The notes: generated from the sequence alone by a model not told the origin. A stretch of 64,000 nt of DNA from Streptomyces pacificus (GCF_011766325.1 NZ_BLLG01000011.1:62001-126000); one strand, 5' to 3'; positions 1 through 9,686 are shown, counted from the first letter of the stretch. Translations and numbers: made by a program.

Positions 1-1888
1 GCGCGACGACGGCACGCTGGCTGTCGGTCAGCGAGTCGGCCGTGGTGTCCCCGAGCGTCGTGCGCGACGCGTAGGGGTACCCGTTCGTCGTGGTGTAGGC
101 GTCGACGACCCACTTGATCCGGCCGTCGACCACCGCCGGGTAGGCGTCCCCATCGATGGTGAGCCAGGGCGCCACCGCCTCGACGCGCTCCTTGGGCGTG
201 CGGTTGTAGAGGATCCGCGAACCGTCGCCGATCGCTCCGGAGTAGAGGATCTGCGGCTCGCTCAACGCCACCGCGTACGCGGCCCGGTTGAGGGCACCGG
301 ACAGGTCGACCCCGCTCTTGCCCTTGTAGCTGGTGGTCACCTCGCCGTTCTTCTCGTAGTCCAGCTCCTTCTGCGGGCCGCCGACGATCGAGTACTGCTC
401 GGTCTTCTCGCCGTAGTAGACCCGCTGCTCGTACGTGCCGAGCTGGCCCTTGGTGGGCAGGCCGGACTCGATGAAGTCCGGGGCACCGACCGTGCCCTGG
501 TCCTCGTCGGTGATGGTGTTGGTGCCCTTGGCCGCGATCGCGCCGAAGCCGTGGGTGTAGGTGAAGTGGTCGTTGATCCAGTTGCGCTTGGGGATGCCCT
601 TGATGTTGAGCTCGCGCAGCCCGATGACCGTGTCCTGCGGCTTTCCGTCGGGGCCGGTGTACCGGTCCACGTCGAGGGTCGCGGGGAACTGGTAGTACTT
701 CCGCTCCTGCTGGAGCTGCTGGAAGGCGGGCGAGACGATGTTCGAGTCCACGAGCCGGTAGCTGGCCGCCGTGGCGGCCTGCTCGCGCTGCTGCGCCTTG
801 CGCTCCGGGTCGCCCCTGCCCGCGTAGTTCTCGGACTTCGCCGCGTCGATGCCGTACGCCTCGCGTGTGGCGTCGATGTTCTTCTTGATGTACGGGGCTT
901 CCTTGGCCTGCTCGTTCGGCTGGACCTGGAACTTCTGCACGATGGCCGGGTAGAGGCCGCCGATGAGGATGGCCGAGAGCACCATCAGCCCGAAGCCGAT
1001 CACCGGGAGCTGCCAGGTGCGCCGCCAGAGCGTCGCGAAGAACAGCACGGCGCAGATGACCGCGATGCAGAAGAGGATCGTCTTCGCCGGCAGGTAGGCG
1101 TTCGCGTCGACGTACCGCAGGCCCGTCCAGTTTCCCGCCGCCTTGAAGTCACTGGACTTGACGGCCAGGCCGTACCGGTCCAGCCAGTAAGCCACGGCCT
1201 TGAGCGCGACGAAGATCCCCAGCAGCACCGACAGATGGCCGGTGGCCGCGGCAGTGGCCCGCGCGCCGGGGCTGGTGACCCGCAGCCCGCCGTACAGGTA
1301 GTGGGTGAGGACCGCGGCGATCAGCGAGAGCACCGCGGCGGCGAAACCGAAGCCCAGCAGGAACCGGTACCAGGGCAGGTCGAACGCGTAGAACGCCACG
1401 TCCATGCCGAACTGGGGGTCCTTCTGGCCGAACGGCACACCGTTGATCCACGTGAGCCAGGTGCGCCACTGGGAGGAGGCGGACGCTCCGGCGATCAGCC
1501 CGACCAGCGCGGTGACCCCCAGGAGCACCCACTTTTTGTACGGGGTGATGCCCATGCGGTAGCGGTCGAGGCTCTGCTGCTCCAGCGACATCGCGCTCAG
1601 CGGCGGCCTCAGCCGGTGCGCCAGCCAGATGTTCAGCCCGACCGCGGCGGCCATCAGCAGGCCGAACACCGCGAACAGGCCGATCTTGGTCCAGAGGGTC
1701 GTGGTGAACACCGACGAGTACTTCACCGAGCGGTACCAGAGCCAGTCGGTCCAGAACCCGGCGAACATCACAAAGACCATGGCCAGCACGGCCAACACGC
1801 CGAGCGTCATCAGCAGCGTCCGTACGCGCCGGGACGGCCGGCCCACTCTCATCCGTGGCCCGGTCGGGCCTCCGCCGCGGTCCGGCAT
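1..1888 (-). CDS. UPF0182 family membrane protein (3' end off window)
   Basis: The first 629 codons are visible; the stop lies beyond the left edge. The N-terminal third carries about seven hydrophobic segments (roughly residues 25-45, 62-82, 112-132, 165-190, 205-230, 255-275, 285-305), followed by a large polar domain predicted to lie outside the membrane. This layout and the sequence style fit the actinobacterial UPF0182 family, whose biochemical role is unknown. The chosen ATG at 1888 starts with MPDRGGG. It is divergent from the PPA1309-like gene across a 176-bp gap that is AT-richer around 1995-2025 and probably holds both promoters. Function cannot be inferred from sequence. Confidence 0.88.
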   Translation of the reverse strand, partial: MPDRGGGPTGPRMRVGRPSRRVRTLLMTLGVLAVLAMVFVMFAGFWTDWLWYRSVKYSSVFTTTLWTKIGLFAVFGLLMAAAVGLNIWLAHRLRPPLSAMSLEQQSLDRYRMGITPYKKWVLLGVTALVGLIAGASASSQWRTWLTWINGVPFGQKDPQFGMDVAFYAFDLPWYRFLLGFGFAAAVLSLIAAVLTHYLYGGLRVTSPGARATAAATGHLSVLLGIFVALKAVAYWLDRYGLAVKSSDFKAAGNWTGLRYVDANAYLPAKTILFCIAVICAVLFFATLWRRTWQLPVIGFGLMVLSAILIGGLYPAIVQKFQVQPNEQAKEAPYIKKNIDATREAYGIDAAKSENYAGRGDPERKAQQREQAATAASYRLVDSNIVSPAFQQLQQERKYYQFPATLDVDRYTGPDGKPQDTVIGLRELNIKGIPKRNWINDHFTYTHGFGAIAAKGTNTITDEDQGTVGAPDFIESGLPTKGQLGTYEQRVYYGEKTEQYSIVGGPQKELDYEKNGEVTTSYKGKSGVDLSGALNRAAYAVALSEPQILYSGAIGDGSRILYNRTPKERVEAVAPWLTIDGDAYPAVVDGRIKWVVDAYTTTNGYPYASRTTLGDTTADSLTDSQRAVVA

Positions 1889-2064
1889 CTGGAAAGCCAA
1901 CGTGCGCCCCTCGAGTTCGCGGTTGTGTAAGCGTTGTCCGGGTGCCGTCCCCTGCATGCGGCACCCTTGCTGCGGGCCCTCGTGATGGTAGGGCCCACTC
2001 ATGCAACTTACTGAAGCTTTACCTGGTTCCCGACTCCGGGTCCGGAGGAGGCAGGATATTGAGC

Positions 2065-2685
2065 ATGTCCAATGTTTCCCCCAGCGGCCCCCCGATGGCC
2101 GCGAGCCCGCTCACCCGCGCGGTGCTCGAGATCGACGAGTACGCGTCCGGCCTCGGCTGGGACCAGCCGGCCCGGCTCTTCGCTCTCGTCGACACCGCGC
2201 AGCTGCGCGCCCAGGAGCCGGGCCTCGCCGCCCAGCTCGGACTCGACGAACCCGATGCACCCGATGCACCCGATGCACCCGGCGGAGGCGGGGGACCCGG
2301 CGGACCTCGCGGAGCGCACGCGCCCGCGCCGCTGACCCCCGTCGAGCAGGACGAGATCCCCTCCGGTATCCCGCTGGACGAGTTCCTCGGGACGATCGCC
2401 TGGCCCGACGCGGTGGCGGGGTGCGCACTCACCGTGGAGCGGCTGATGCTGCCGCCCTCCGCCGAGACCTCCGTCCCCGAGGGCCTCGACGAGGCGGGGC
2501 TTGCCGAGTGGGTGGCGGCGCATCCGGACCGCCAGGAGGTCCGGATGACCGTGGCCGTGCTGCGGGACGGTGCCCGGGAGTCGGCGCTGCGGCTGCGGGA
2601 GAAGGACAGCGCGACCGAAGTGCTCACCGGGGCCGAACTGGTGCCGGGGCTTGCCGAGGCCCTCTCGGCGACGTTCGAGGCCTGA
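2065..2685 (+). CDS. PPA1309-family protein, function unknown
   Basis: A 206-residue soluble protein with near-saturated G/C third positions. The ATG at 2065 is chosen because CGGAGGAGG lies at about 2042-2050, a good spacing for a ribosome site. It is acidic and lacks membrane segments or recognisable catalytic motifs. Around residues 64-90 there is a low-complexity insert made of DAP repeats and a Gly/Pro-rich stretch. It sits divergent from the UPF0182 gene, the usual position of PPA1309-like genes in actinobacteria (recalled, not checked). The last codons are part of a 14-bp tandem repeat that runs past the stop. Confidence 0.8.
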   Translation: MSNVSPSGPPMAASPLTRAVLEIDEYASGLGWDQPARLFALVDTAQLRAQEPGLAAQLGLDEPDAPDAPDAPGGGGGPGGPRGAHAPAPLTPVEQDEIPSGIPLDEFLGTIAWPDAVAGCALTVERLMLPPSAETSVPEGLDEAGLAEWVAAHPDRQEVRMTVAVLRDGARESALRLREKDSATEVLTGAELVPGLAEALSATFEA

Positions 2686-2739
2686 CGTTCGAGGCCTGAC
2701 GTTCGAGGCCTGACGTTCGAGGCCTGACGTTCGAGGCGT
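2670..2739 (+). repeat. 14-bp tandem repeat, five copies, containing the upstream gene's stop codon
   Basis: Unit GACGTTCGAGGCCT repeats head to tail at 2670, 2684, 2698, 2712 and 2726; the last copy has one mismatch. The first copy encodes the C-terminal residues of the upstream protein and each unit junction contributes a TGA, so the gene ends in the first unit and the rest is a non-coding echo. Confidence 0.95.
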
Positions 2740-3056
2740 GGCTGCGCCGAGAGACGCGGGGCGCTGCAAGACGCCCGGGACAGCGGGGACGCCCGGGAGA
2801 GTCGCCGTTCGGAGCCGTGCAACGCTCAGGACGTCAGGACGTCAGGACGACAGGGCCGCGCAACGGCGCTGAGAGGCGGGATGGGGCGGGGGGCGCACCG
2901 CGGTCGCTGCCCGCCCCTCCAGCCCGGGCGGCGCCCCGGCCCCCGTATCAGCCCCGACCCTGGCGGACCCCTGTCCCCGCGTCCCTCCCGACCCAGGCGG
3001 ACCCGGGTCCCCCGCATGCCGGACCAGTGCGGGGGCCGCCCTCGCCGAGCGAGTTC
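2686..3056. other. Gene-free stretch of about 370 bp
   Basis: Apart from the 14-bp repeat and a shorter direct repeat of AGGACGTC near 2827-2848, nothing with coding character is seen on either strand. It separates two genes that converge (the PPA1309-like gene on plus, the PDZ/Lon protease on minus), so it should contain termination signals, although no strong perfect hairpin was recognised. Confidence 0.6.
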
Positions 3057-4145
3057 TCAGCCCGTGGAGCAGCCGGGCAGAGCGGCGGTCTTCCCGGTGC
3101 GGATCTTCTCCAGGGACTTCGTCGCGTCGTCGATCGTCTTCACCCTGACCAGCGTGAGGCCGTCGGGGGCGCCGGAGGCCGCGGCGGCGCAGTTGGCACT
3201 CGGCGTCAGGAAGTACTTCGCCCCCGCGTTCCGCGCGCCGACCAGCTTCATCTCGATGCCGCCGATGGGACCGACCACGCCCTCGTCGTCGATCGTCCCC
3301 GTACCGGCGATGAACTCTCCCCCCGTCAGGTCGGCCGGGCTGAGCTTGTCGACGATGCCGAGGGCGAACATCAGGCCCGCGCTCGGGCCGCCCACATCGG
3401 CCAGCCTGATGTCCACGGAGAACGGGAAGGTGTGGTCCGTACCGGCCGTGATGCCCACGATCGTCCGGTCGAGCTGCTCCGCCCGTACCGTGCCGACCTG
3501 CACGTCCTGGGACGCCGTCGGCTCCTTGCCGGCCTTCTCCGCCGCTGCCGCCTCCTTGGCCGGGACGATGGTGAAAGTCACCTTGTCGCCTGGCCGGTGC
3601 TTGACCACGGCCTTGGAGACGTCGTCCGGCTGCTTCACCGGCGTGCCGTCGACCGCCTTGATCACATCGCCCGCGTGCAGGGCGCCCTCTGCCGGGCTGT
3701 CCTTGCGGACCGAGGAGACGACGACACGGGAACTCACCGGAATCCCCAGCTCGCGCAGTGCCGCGACCTTGGCGCTTTCCTGGGACTGGCTGAACTCCTC
3801 CGCGTTCTCCTGGTTCGACTGCTCCTCGGTCTTGCCGTCCGGGTAGAGCGTCTCGTGGGGTACCACGATGTTGTCATGCGCCAGCCAGCCGTACACGACC
3901 TCCGCGAGGTTCATCTTGTAGTCCGCGCCCGTCACCCGCACCGTCGTCATGTTGAGGTGACCGGAGGTCGGATAGGTCTTGCGGCCGGAGATCCGGAGGA
4001 CCGGCTCGCCACCGGAGTCGCCGAGGGTGTTCACCGTGGGCCCGGGCGTCATCTCCGCGTAGGGGGGAGTCATGAACACGCCCACGCACAGCAGCACGAT
4101 GAGGACCAGGGTGGAGGCGAGCATCGTCGCTGTGCGGCGTGGCAT
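3057..4145 (-). CDS. Membrane-anchored PDZ and Lon-type (S16) protease, YlbL family
   Basis: A 362-residue protein with an N-terminal membrane anchor (about residues 8-26), a PDZ domain (about 130-195) and a C-terminal S16 Lon-protease domain. The catalytic pair is visible as Ser255 in GGPSAGLMF and Lys300 in GIEMKLVGA. There is no AAA+ ATPase module, so it is an ATP-independent Lon-fold protease acting at the outer face of the membrane, as expected for the YlbL family. Start is ATG at 4145. It lies next to the UPF0182 gene as in mycobacteria (Rv3193c/Rv3194c, recalled). Its substrate is unknown. Confidence 0.92.
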   Translation of the reverse strand: MPRRTATMLASTLVLIVLLCVGVFMTPPYAEMTPGPTVNTLGDSGGEPVLRISGRKTYPTSGHLNMTTVRVTGADYKMNLAEVVYGWLAHDNIVVPHETLYPDGKTEEQSNQENAEEFSQSQESAKVAALRELGIPVSSRVVVSSVRKDSPAEGALHAGDVIKAVDGTPVKQPDDVSKAVVKHRPGDKVTFTIVPAKEAAAAEKAGKEPTASQDVQVGTVRAEQLDRTIVGITAGTDHTFPFSVDIRLADVGGPSAGLMFALGIVDKLSPADLTGGEFIAGTGTIDDEGVVGPIGGIEMKLVGARNAGAKYFLTPSANCAAAASGAPDGLTLVRVKTIDDATKSLEKIRTGKTAALPGCSTG

Positions 4146-4290
4146 GGAACGACAGTACGGGACTGGACCGTCAGTGCACCTGCCGGGCCGGTCCGTACGG
4201 GCCCCGGGACAGGACGCCCCTCAAAGGACGCACAGGGCAGCCCCCGACAGGAGACGGCGGTTCCCGTGAGGGCCCCGGCGGCCCGTCGCG

Positions 4291-4461
4291 TCAGACGGTG
4301 TCCGTCCCGGAGCGGGACTTCTCCATGGCGTCACGGAAGCGCGCGTAGCCGGCGAGTTCCGCGATATCGCCGGTGGTCCGATTCCTCGATGCCCAGCTGC
4401 CCCATATCGCCGCGCCGACGACGGCGAAAAGCGGGATCAGCAACCAAGCCAGCGCCGCCAT
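4291..4461 (-). CDS. Small single-pass membrane protein
   Basis: A 56-residue protein with one hydrophobic segment (about residues 3-24) and a polar tail rich in Arg, Ser and Thr. The ATG at 4461 is preferred over an upstream in-frame start because GGGAGG precedes it by seven bases. No motif points to a function. It stands alone between the PDZ/Lon protease and moaE. Confidence 0.65.
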   Translation of the reverse strand: MAALAWLLIPLFAVVGAAIWGSWASRNRTTGDIAELAGYARFRDAMEKSRSGTDTV

Positions 4462-4596
4462 CACGACCTCCCTACCCCATGAGCCGGAACCCACTGCTTG
4501 TGCAGCCGACCGATCAGCAGATTAACCGGGGGCCGCTTCAACGCTGGTGCCCGGGGGGCGGTTACGCAAATCGGACCACAGGCCACCGTACGACTG

Positions 4597-4681
4597 CGCC
4601 ACCCGACCACCACCCCACACGGACGGCGCTACGCGCCGACCCACCCACCCGCCACCCGACCACCACCCCACACGGACGGCG

Positions 4682-4696
<15 letters not shown>
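4597..4696. repeat. 47-bp direct repeat that includes the 3' end of moaE
   Basis: Positions 4597-4643 and 4650-4696 are identical over 47 bp with a 53-bp period. The second copy contains the last codons and stop of moaE; the first copy is a non-coding duplicate just downstream of it. Confidence 0.93.
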
Positions 4697-5140
<444 letters not shown>

Positions 5141-5322
5141 GGAGCCATCGTGCCGCACACCGCCGACATCCCGGAAGAGCGCGTTCGACCGGACGGCGGC
5201 GAAGGAGGTGGGAGCCTCCTACAGAAGGAGGGCGGCCGTACCCCGGTCCGTCCCGGCCGGGCCGGGAGAAGGGCCGGGAGAAGGGGCGCAAGGCCGCGTC
5301 CGGTGCTCGGGCGGGATGCGCC

Positions 5323-6435
5323 TCACAGCCCCCGGCGCTTGCGGGCGCGGCGGACGAGGGCCGCCGTGCCCAGCAGCGCGACGGTGGCACCCGCCGCGCC
5401 CGCCGCCGCGGTGGCGTCCTTGCGGCCCAGGCGGCGCCCCGCGACCGTGTGCCGGCCCTCGGCCTCAGCGAGCAGCGCGCCCAGCACCTCCTCATTGCTC
5501 CACCGGGGGCGCCAGCCGGCGTCGTGCAGCCTGCCGACACTGACGACCCACGGATGCATGGTGTACGCGAGATCCCCCGCCGGCGAAGGCGTGAGGCCGA
5601 TGCGGTGGAGCCGCGCCGCCGCGCCGAGGGCGACCGCCGAGGGCAGCTCCATGCGCCGGATACCGCTGAGCTCCTCGACCTCCTCCTGTTCCAGCCAGCC
5701 GTCGCAGCCGACCACGAACTCACCGTCGACCTTCTCCAGGGCGGCGTACTCCAGCGCGCTCACCAGGTCTTCGACATGGCAGAACTGCCAGGTGGGGCGG
5801 GAGCCCGCGACGACGAGCAGTCTCGGTGACTCGAAGTAGCGGGTGAGTGCCGTGTCGGTGCCGCCGACCAGCACGGCGGGCCTGGCGACGGTCACGTTCA
5901 GGCCGGGATGGGCGCGAGGCGCCCGGCGGCCCAGGCGCTCGATCTCCAGCAGGTCGCCGACCGCCGTGGCCTCCGCCGTGGCGCGCAGCTCCGCGTCCTC
6001 CGAGAGCGGGACGTCGTTGTCGGCCAGGGCCCCGTACACCATCGCTGAGGTGCACAGCACGACGCGGCGGACACCCGCGGCCGCGGCGGCGGTCAGCACG
6101 GTCTGCGTACCGCGCACGTTGTACGCGGTACGTGCCGCGGAGTCGGTCTCGAGATCCAGGTCGAGCGCCAGGTGCACGACGACATCGGCTCCGCGGAACT
6201 TCTCGGCGATCGCCGGGTCGCGCACGTCCAGGACATGCCAGTGGGCCTCTGGCACATCGCCCCGGCGCTCGTCGACCGCGACGACCCGGCCGATGTCGTC
6301 GGAAGCGACCAGTCGCCTGGTCAGCAGGTCACCGACGCCGGATGCGGCGCCGGTCACCGCGACCACGGGGCCGCGCCCCATGGCCGGGGTCGAGGGGTTT
6401 CGCGTTGCGCGAACCTGTGGATCTGGGGAACTCAC
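5323..6435 (-). CDS. Atypical extended SDR / NAD-epimerase-like protein
   Basis: A 370-residue protein with an N-terminal Rossmann motif (VTGAASGVG near 28-36) and the general layout of extended short-chain dehydrogenases and sugar epimerases. The Ser/Thr element is present (CTSAMVYG), but the YxxxK catalytic pair expected about 30 residues later is absent; the corresponding stretch reads AVGDLLEIERL. A hydrophobic C-terminal segment (about 340-362) followed by RRARKRRG suggests a membrane tail. It may bind a nucleotide without being an active oxidoreductase. It is divergent from the DUF2342 gene. Confidence 0.82.
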   Translation of the reverse strand: MSSPDPQVRATRNPSTPAMGRGPVVAVTGAASGVGDLLTRRLVASDDIGRVVAVDERRGDVPEAHWHVLDVRDPAIAEKFRGADVVVHLALDLDLETDSAARTAYNVRGTQTVLTAAAAAGVRRVVLCTSAMVYGALADNDVPLSEDAELRATAEATAVGDLLEIERLGRRAPRAHPGLNVTVARPAVLVGGTDTALTRYFESPRLLVVAGSRPTWQFCHVEDLVSALEYAALEKVDGEFVVGCDGWLEQEEVEELSGIRRMELPSAVALGAAARLHRIGLTPSPAGDLAYTMHPWVVSVGRLHDAGWRPRWSNEEVLGALLAEAEGRHTVAGRRLGRKDATAAAGAAGATVALLGTAALVRRARKRRGL

Positions 6436-6657
6436 CGGGCGTCTCCAGCGGTTGTCTTCTAGTACGTGCGCGGACGGTCGTGTACGTACGAGGTGGCGTC
6501 CATCCTGCCGCAGGCCGTGAGCCGGTGGAGCATCCAGCCCGTGTCAGGCTGCACATGTCGACGCCTCCGCCGCCGGCCGGGCGCCGCTTAGGCTGGTGGT
6601 GTTGTCGGGCATTCGCCGCCGGCGGGAAGCCGGTGGCCCTACGAGCCGAGGAAACCC

Positions 6658-8160
6658 GTGAGTGACACCCCATTCGGATTCGGCCTTCCGCCGGAGGAGC
6701 CGGAGAACGGCGACGAGGGCAAGAAGAAGGACCCCGCCGGAGGTGGGCAGGGCTCCGGCGGTGGTCAGGGCGGCCCGGCCAACCCCTTCGGATTCGCCTT
6801 CCCCGGAGGCGGGCAGGGCTCCGGCGGCGGGGACAACCCGTTCGCCGCGATCTTCGGCTCGCTGAATCCGACCGACCTCGGGGCCGCGTTCCAGCAGCTC
6901 GGTCAGATGCTGAGCTACGAGGGCGGCCCGGTGAACTGGGACATGGCCAAGCAGATCGCCCGCCAGACCGTCTCCCAGGGCACGCAGGACGGCACCAAGG
7001 ACTCCAGCGTCGGCCCCGCCGAGCGCGCGGCGGTCGAGGAGGCGGTGCGCCTCGCCGACCTGTGGCTCGACGGTGCCACGTCGCTGCCGTCCGGGGCCGG
7101 CACCGCGGTGGCGTGGAGCCGGGCCGAGTGGGTCGAGGCGACCCTTCCGGCGTGGCAGCAGCTCGTGGACCCCGTCGCCGAGCGCGTGGGCGTCGCCATG
7201 AGCGACGTACTGCCCGAGGAGATGCAGGCCATGGCGGGTCCGCTGATCGGCATGATGCGCTCCATGGGCGGAGCCATGTTCGGCCAGCAGATCGGGCAGG
7301 CCGTGGGGGTGCTCGCGGGCGAGGTCGTCGGCTCGACGGACATCGGCCTGCCGCTCGGCCCGGCCGGGAAGGCCGCGCTGCTGCCGCTGAACATCGAGGC
7401 GTTCGGCAGGGACCTCGGTGTCCCCAAGGACGAGATCCGGCTCTACCTGGCACTGCGTGAGGCGGCCCACCAGCGGCTCTTCACCCACGTTCCCTGGCTG
7501 CGCTCGCATCTGTTCGGCGCGGTCGAGGGCTACGCCCGCGGGATCAGGGTCGACACGTCCAAGCTCGAGGACGTGGTGGGCCAGTTCGACCCCGCCCACC
7601 CCGAGCAGGTGCAGGAGGCTCTCCAGCAGGGCATGTTCCAGCCGGAGGAGACCCCCGAGCAGAAGGCCGCGCTGGCCCGTCTGGAGACCGCGCTGGCCCT
7701 GGTCGAGGGATGGGTCGACGCGGTGGTGCACGACGCGGCCAGGAACAGGCTGACGTCGGCGAACGCCCTGCGCGAGACGCTGCGCCGCCGCCGCGCCTCG
7801 GGCGGTCCCGCGGAGCAGACGTTCGCCACCCTCATCGGTCTGCAGCTGCGGCCGCGCCGGCTGCGGGACGCGTCCCGGCTGTGGGCGTCGCTCACCGACG
7901 CGCGCGGTATGGACGGGCGCGACGGACTCTGGGCGCATCCCGACATGCTGCCGACGGCCACCGATCTCGACGACCCGGACGGGTTCGTCCACCGCGAGCA
8001 GCTCGACTTCTCGGAGCTGGACAAGATGCTCGGCGACGCGGCGGACGGCCGGGACGCGGCACAGGGTCGGCACACGGCCGACGGCACCACGGCCGACGGC
8101 ACCACGGCCGACGGCGAGGACAAGCCGGAAGGCCGGGACGGGGAGGGCACCGGCACGTGA
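6658..8160 (+). CDS. Zinc-dependent metalloprotease-like protein, DUF2342 (zincin_2) family
   Basis: A 500-residue protein of the actinobacterial DUF2342 family, usually annotated as a zinc-dependent hydrolase. The N-terminus (about residues 20-60) is Gly-rich low complexity with two copies of a GGGQGSGGG motif. The body contains the family signature REAAHQRLF near 268-276, a variant zincin motif. The C-terminus has three TADGT-type repeats from a 15-bp tandem DNA repeat. Start is GTG at 6658 after GAGGAAA. Its stop overlaps the Nudix gene start (GTGA), so the two are translationally coupled. The equivalent mycobacterial gene (Rv3195, recalled) sits in the same neighbourhood. Confidence 0.88.
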   Translation: MSDTPFGFGLPPEEPENGDEGKKKDPAGGGQGSGGGQGGPANPFGFAFPGGGQGSGGGDNPFAAIFGSLNPTDLGAAFQQLGQMLSYEGGPVNWDMAKQIARQTVSQGTQDGTKDSSVGPAERAAVEEAVRLADLWLDGATSLPSGAGTAVAWSRAEWVEATLPAWQQLVDPVAERVGVAMSDVLPEEMQAMAGPLIGMMRSMGGAMFGQQIGQAVGVLAGEVVGSTDIGLPLGPAGKAALLPLNIEAFGRDLGVPKDEIRLYLALREAAHQRLFTHVPWLRSHLFGAVEGYARGIRVDTSKLEDVVGQFDPAHPEQVQEALQQGMFQPEETPEQKAALARLETALALVEGWVDAVVHDAARNRLTSANALRETLRRRRASGGPAEQTFATLIGLQLRPRRLRDASRLWASLTDARGMDGRDGLWAHPDMLPTATDLDDPDGFVHREQLDFSELDKMLGDAADGRDAAQGRHTADGTTADGTTADGEDKPEGRDGEGTGT

Positions 8161-8705
8161 GCCTGCACGACGACGCCGTCCGCGTGCTCGAGGAGTACGA
8201 CGGAGGGCAACCTGAGCTGCGCGCGACCTACCTGGGCCATCTGGCAGAGCGTCCCGACGGCGTCTGGAAGGCGTGCCCGGCCGGGCACCTCACGGCCAGC
8301 GCCCTGGTCGTGGACCCCGCGCACGAGCGGGTGCTGCTGACCCTGCACCGGAAGCTGGGCAGATGGCTGCAGATGGGCGGCCACTGCGAGCCGGGGGACG
8401 CCACGCTCGCGGATGCAGCGGTGCGCGAGGCGACCGAGGAGTCGGGCATCACCGGGCTTGCGCTGCTGCCCGGTGGTCCCGTGACGCTGGACCGGCACGC
8501 GATCCCGGCGCCGTGCCACTGGCACCTGGATGTGCAGTACGCGGCACTGGCGGCACCGGACGCGGCTCCGGCGATCAGCGACGAGTCACTCGATCTGCGC
8601 TGGTTCGGCTATGCGGAGGTGGCGGATGTCGCCGACGGGTCGGTGGTCCGTCTTCTGGAACGGACCCGCGCCCGGCTCCGGGAGTCGCCGGGGACCCTGC
8701 CCTGA
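8157..8705 (+). CDS. Nudix hydrolase
   Basis: A 182-residue Nudix-fold protein. The box ends in the canonical REATEESGI, but the upstream part (GGHCEPGDATLADAAV) does not place the usual Glu at its canonical spacing, so this is a subfamily variant. GTG at 8157 overlaps the stop of the metalloprotease-like gene, indicating translational coupling. The substrate cannot be told from sequence; the family hydrolyses nucleoside diphosphate-linked compounds. It is unrelated to the NudC at 17.7-18.6 kb, which has a zinc ribbon and a canonical box. Confidence 0.88.
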   Translation: MSLHDDAVRVLEEYDGGQPELRATYLGHLAERPDGVWKACPAGHLTASALVVDPAHERVLLTLHRKLGRWLQMGGHCEPGDATLADAAVREATEESGITGLALLPGGPVTLDRHAIPAPCHWHLDVQYAALAAPDAAPAISDESLDLRWFGYAEVADVADGSVVRLLERTRARLRESPGTLP

Positions 8706-8894
8706 TCACCCGATGCGCACCGGATCGCCGATGGACGTCACCGTCGTGAACTGGCGCGGGGTCTCGCCGAGCCGCTCGTCGGCGTCGAGGCCGAAGCAGC
8801 CGATGCCGAAGCTCGGCCCGGGGGCGGCGATCCGCACCCCCTGCGTGCGGATCGCTCTCCGGTGTCGGCCGAGGACCTCGGCCCGGGGGCCGCG
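8706..8894 (-). pseudogene. C-terminal remnant of an unidentified gene
   Basis: The minus-strand frame ending at 8706 reads about 62 residues, closing with FTTVTSIGDPVRIG, with almost every codon ending in G or C, which is the signature of real coding sequence here. It is closed upstream by an in-frame stop at 8895-8897, and no start with a ribosome site is seen. The likeliest explanation is the 3' end of a gene whose front was lost. I do not recognise the family. Confidence 0.4.
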
Positions 8895-8990
8895 TCAACC
8901 CTCTCCGGCCACCGGGAAACTCCCCCTGTCCGTGCTTGACGGCCGTCCCCGACCCCGCCGGCCTGCGCCTGCGCCTGCGTCCGGCCAGTC

Positions 8991-9037
8991 CGACGGGAGC
9001 TGACGGGAGCTGACGGGAGCTGACGGGGGCTGACGGG
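8991..9037. repeat. 10-bp tandem repeat
   Basis: Unit TGACGGGAGC is repeated from 8991 (first base differs) through 9001, 9011, 9021 (one mismatch) and partly 9031. It lies in the gene-free interval 8895-9089, which holds nothing else recognisable. Confidence 0.9.
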
Positions 9038-9089
9038 TTGCTCTGACATCGGGTCAGGCCGGGGTGGGTTCGGTACGGGGTGGAGCCGG

Positions 9090-9686
9090 TCACTCGCCCC
9101 GGGCAGCAGGAAGATGGGGCAGGCGGTCGGCGGCGACCACGCCCTCCAGATAGCCCCGGGCGCGCTCGGTGCGCGCGAACGCGTCCAGGAGACGCCAGAA
9201 GCGGGGCCCGTGGCCGGGCACCAGAAGGTGGGCCAGCTCATGGAGGAGCACATAGTCCACGACGTACTCCGGCATGCCCTTCAGCCGGTGCGAGAGGCGG
9301 ATGCTGCCCTCCGCGGGAGTGCACGACCCCCAGCGGGTGTTCTGGTTGGTCACCCAGCGCACCGACGCCGGTCGCGCGCGCCCGTCCAGGTACTGCTCGG
9401 AGAGCTCCCGGGCGCGTTCCGCCAGTTCCCCGTCGCCGAGCGTCCGCTTGCTCTCCTGGGCCGCCAGCTTGTCCAGCATCACCGTCACCCAGCGCTGCTC
9501 CTCCGCCTCGCTCATCCGGGCCGGGATCAGCACGACGGTCCGGTCCCCGTCGCGGTACGCGGAGACCGTTCTACGGCGCCTGGCACTGCGCCGGACCTCG
9601 ACCGGGCTGGTCGCGGCGGGACGGGACGGCTGGGCATTCGGGGCGCGGTGCTGGCTCGGGGCGCGGAACGGTCGGTCGGCGGGCAC
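9090..9686 (-). CDS. YgjP/DUF45-type zinc metallopeptidase
   Basis: A 198-residue protein whose C-terminal half carries the metallopeptidase signature HELAHLLVPGH, preceded by the family landmark NTRWGSC and followed by a conserved FWRLLDAF segment. This matches the YgjP/DUF45 family of predicted zinc proteases. The first 40 residues are basic and low complexity. Start is placed at GTG 9686; the ribosome site is weak, so the exact start is uncertain. It is divergent from the ThiF-like gene. The biological substrate is unknown. Confidence 0.85.
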   Translation of the reverse strand: MPADRPFRAPSQHRAPNAQPSRPAATSPVEVRRSARRRRTVSAYRDGDRTVVLIPARMSEAEEQRWVTVMLDKLAAQESKRTLGDGELAERARELSEQYLDGRARPASVRWVTNQNTRWGSCTPAEGSIRLSHRLKGMPEYVVDYVLLHELAHLLVPGHGPRFWRLLDAFARTERARGYLEGVVAADRLPHLPAARGE

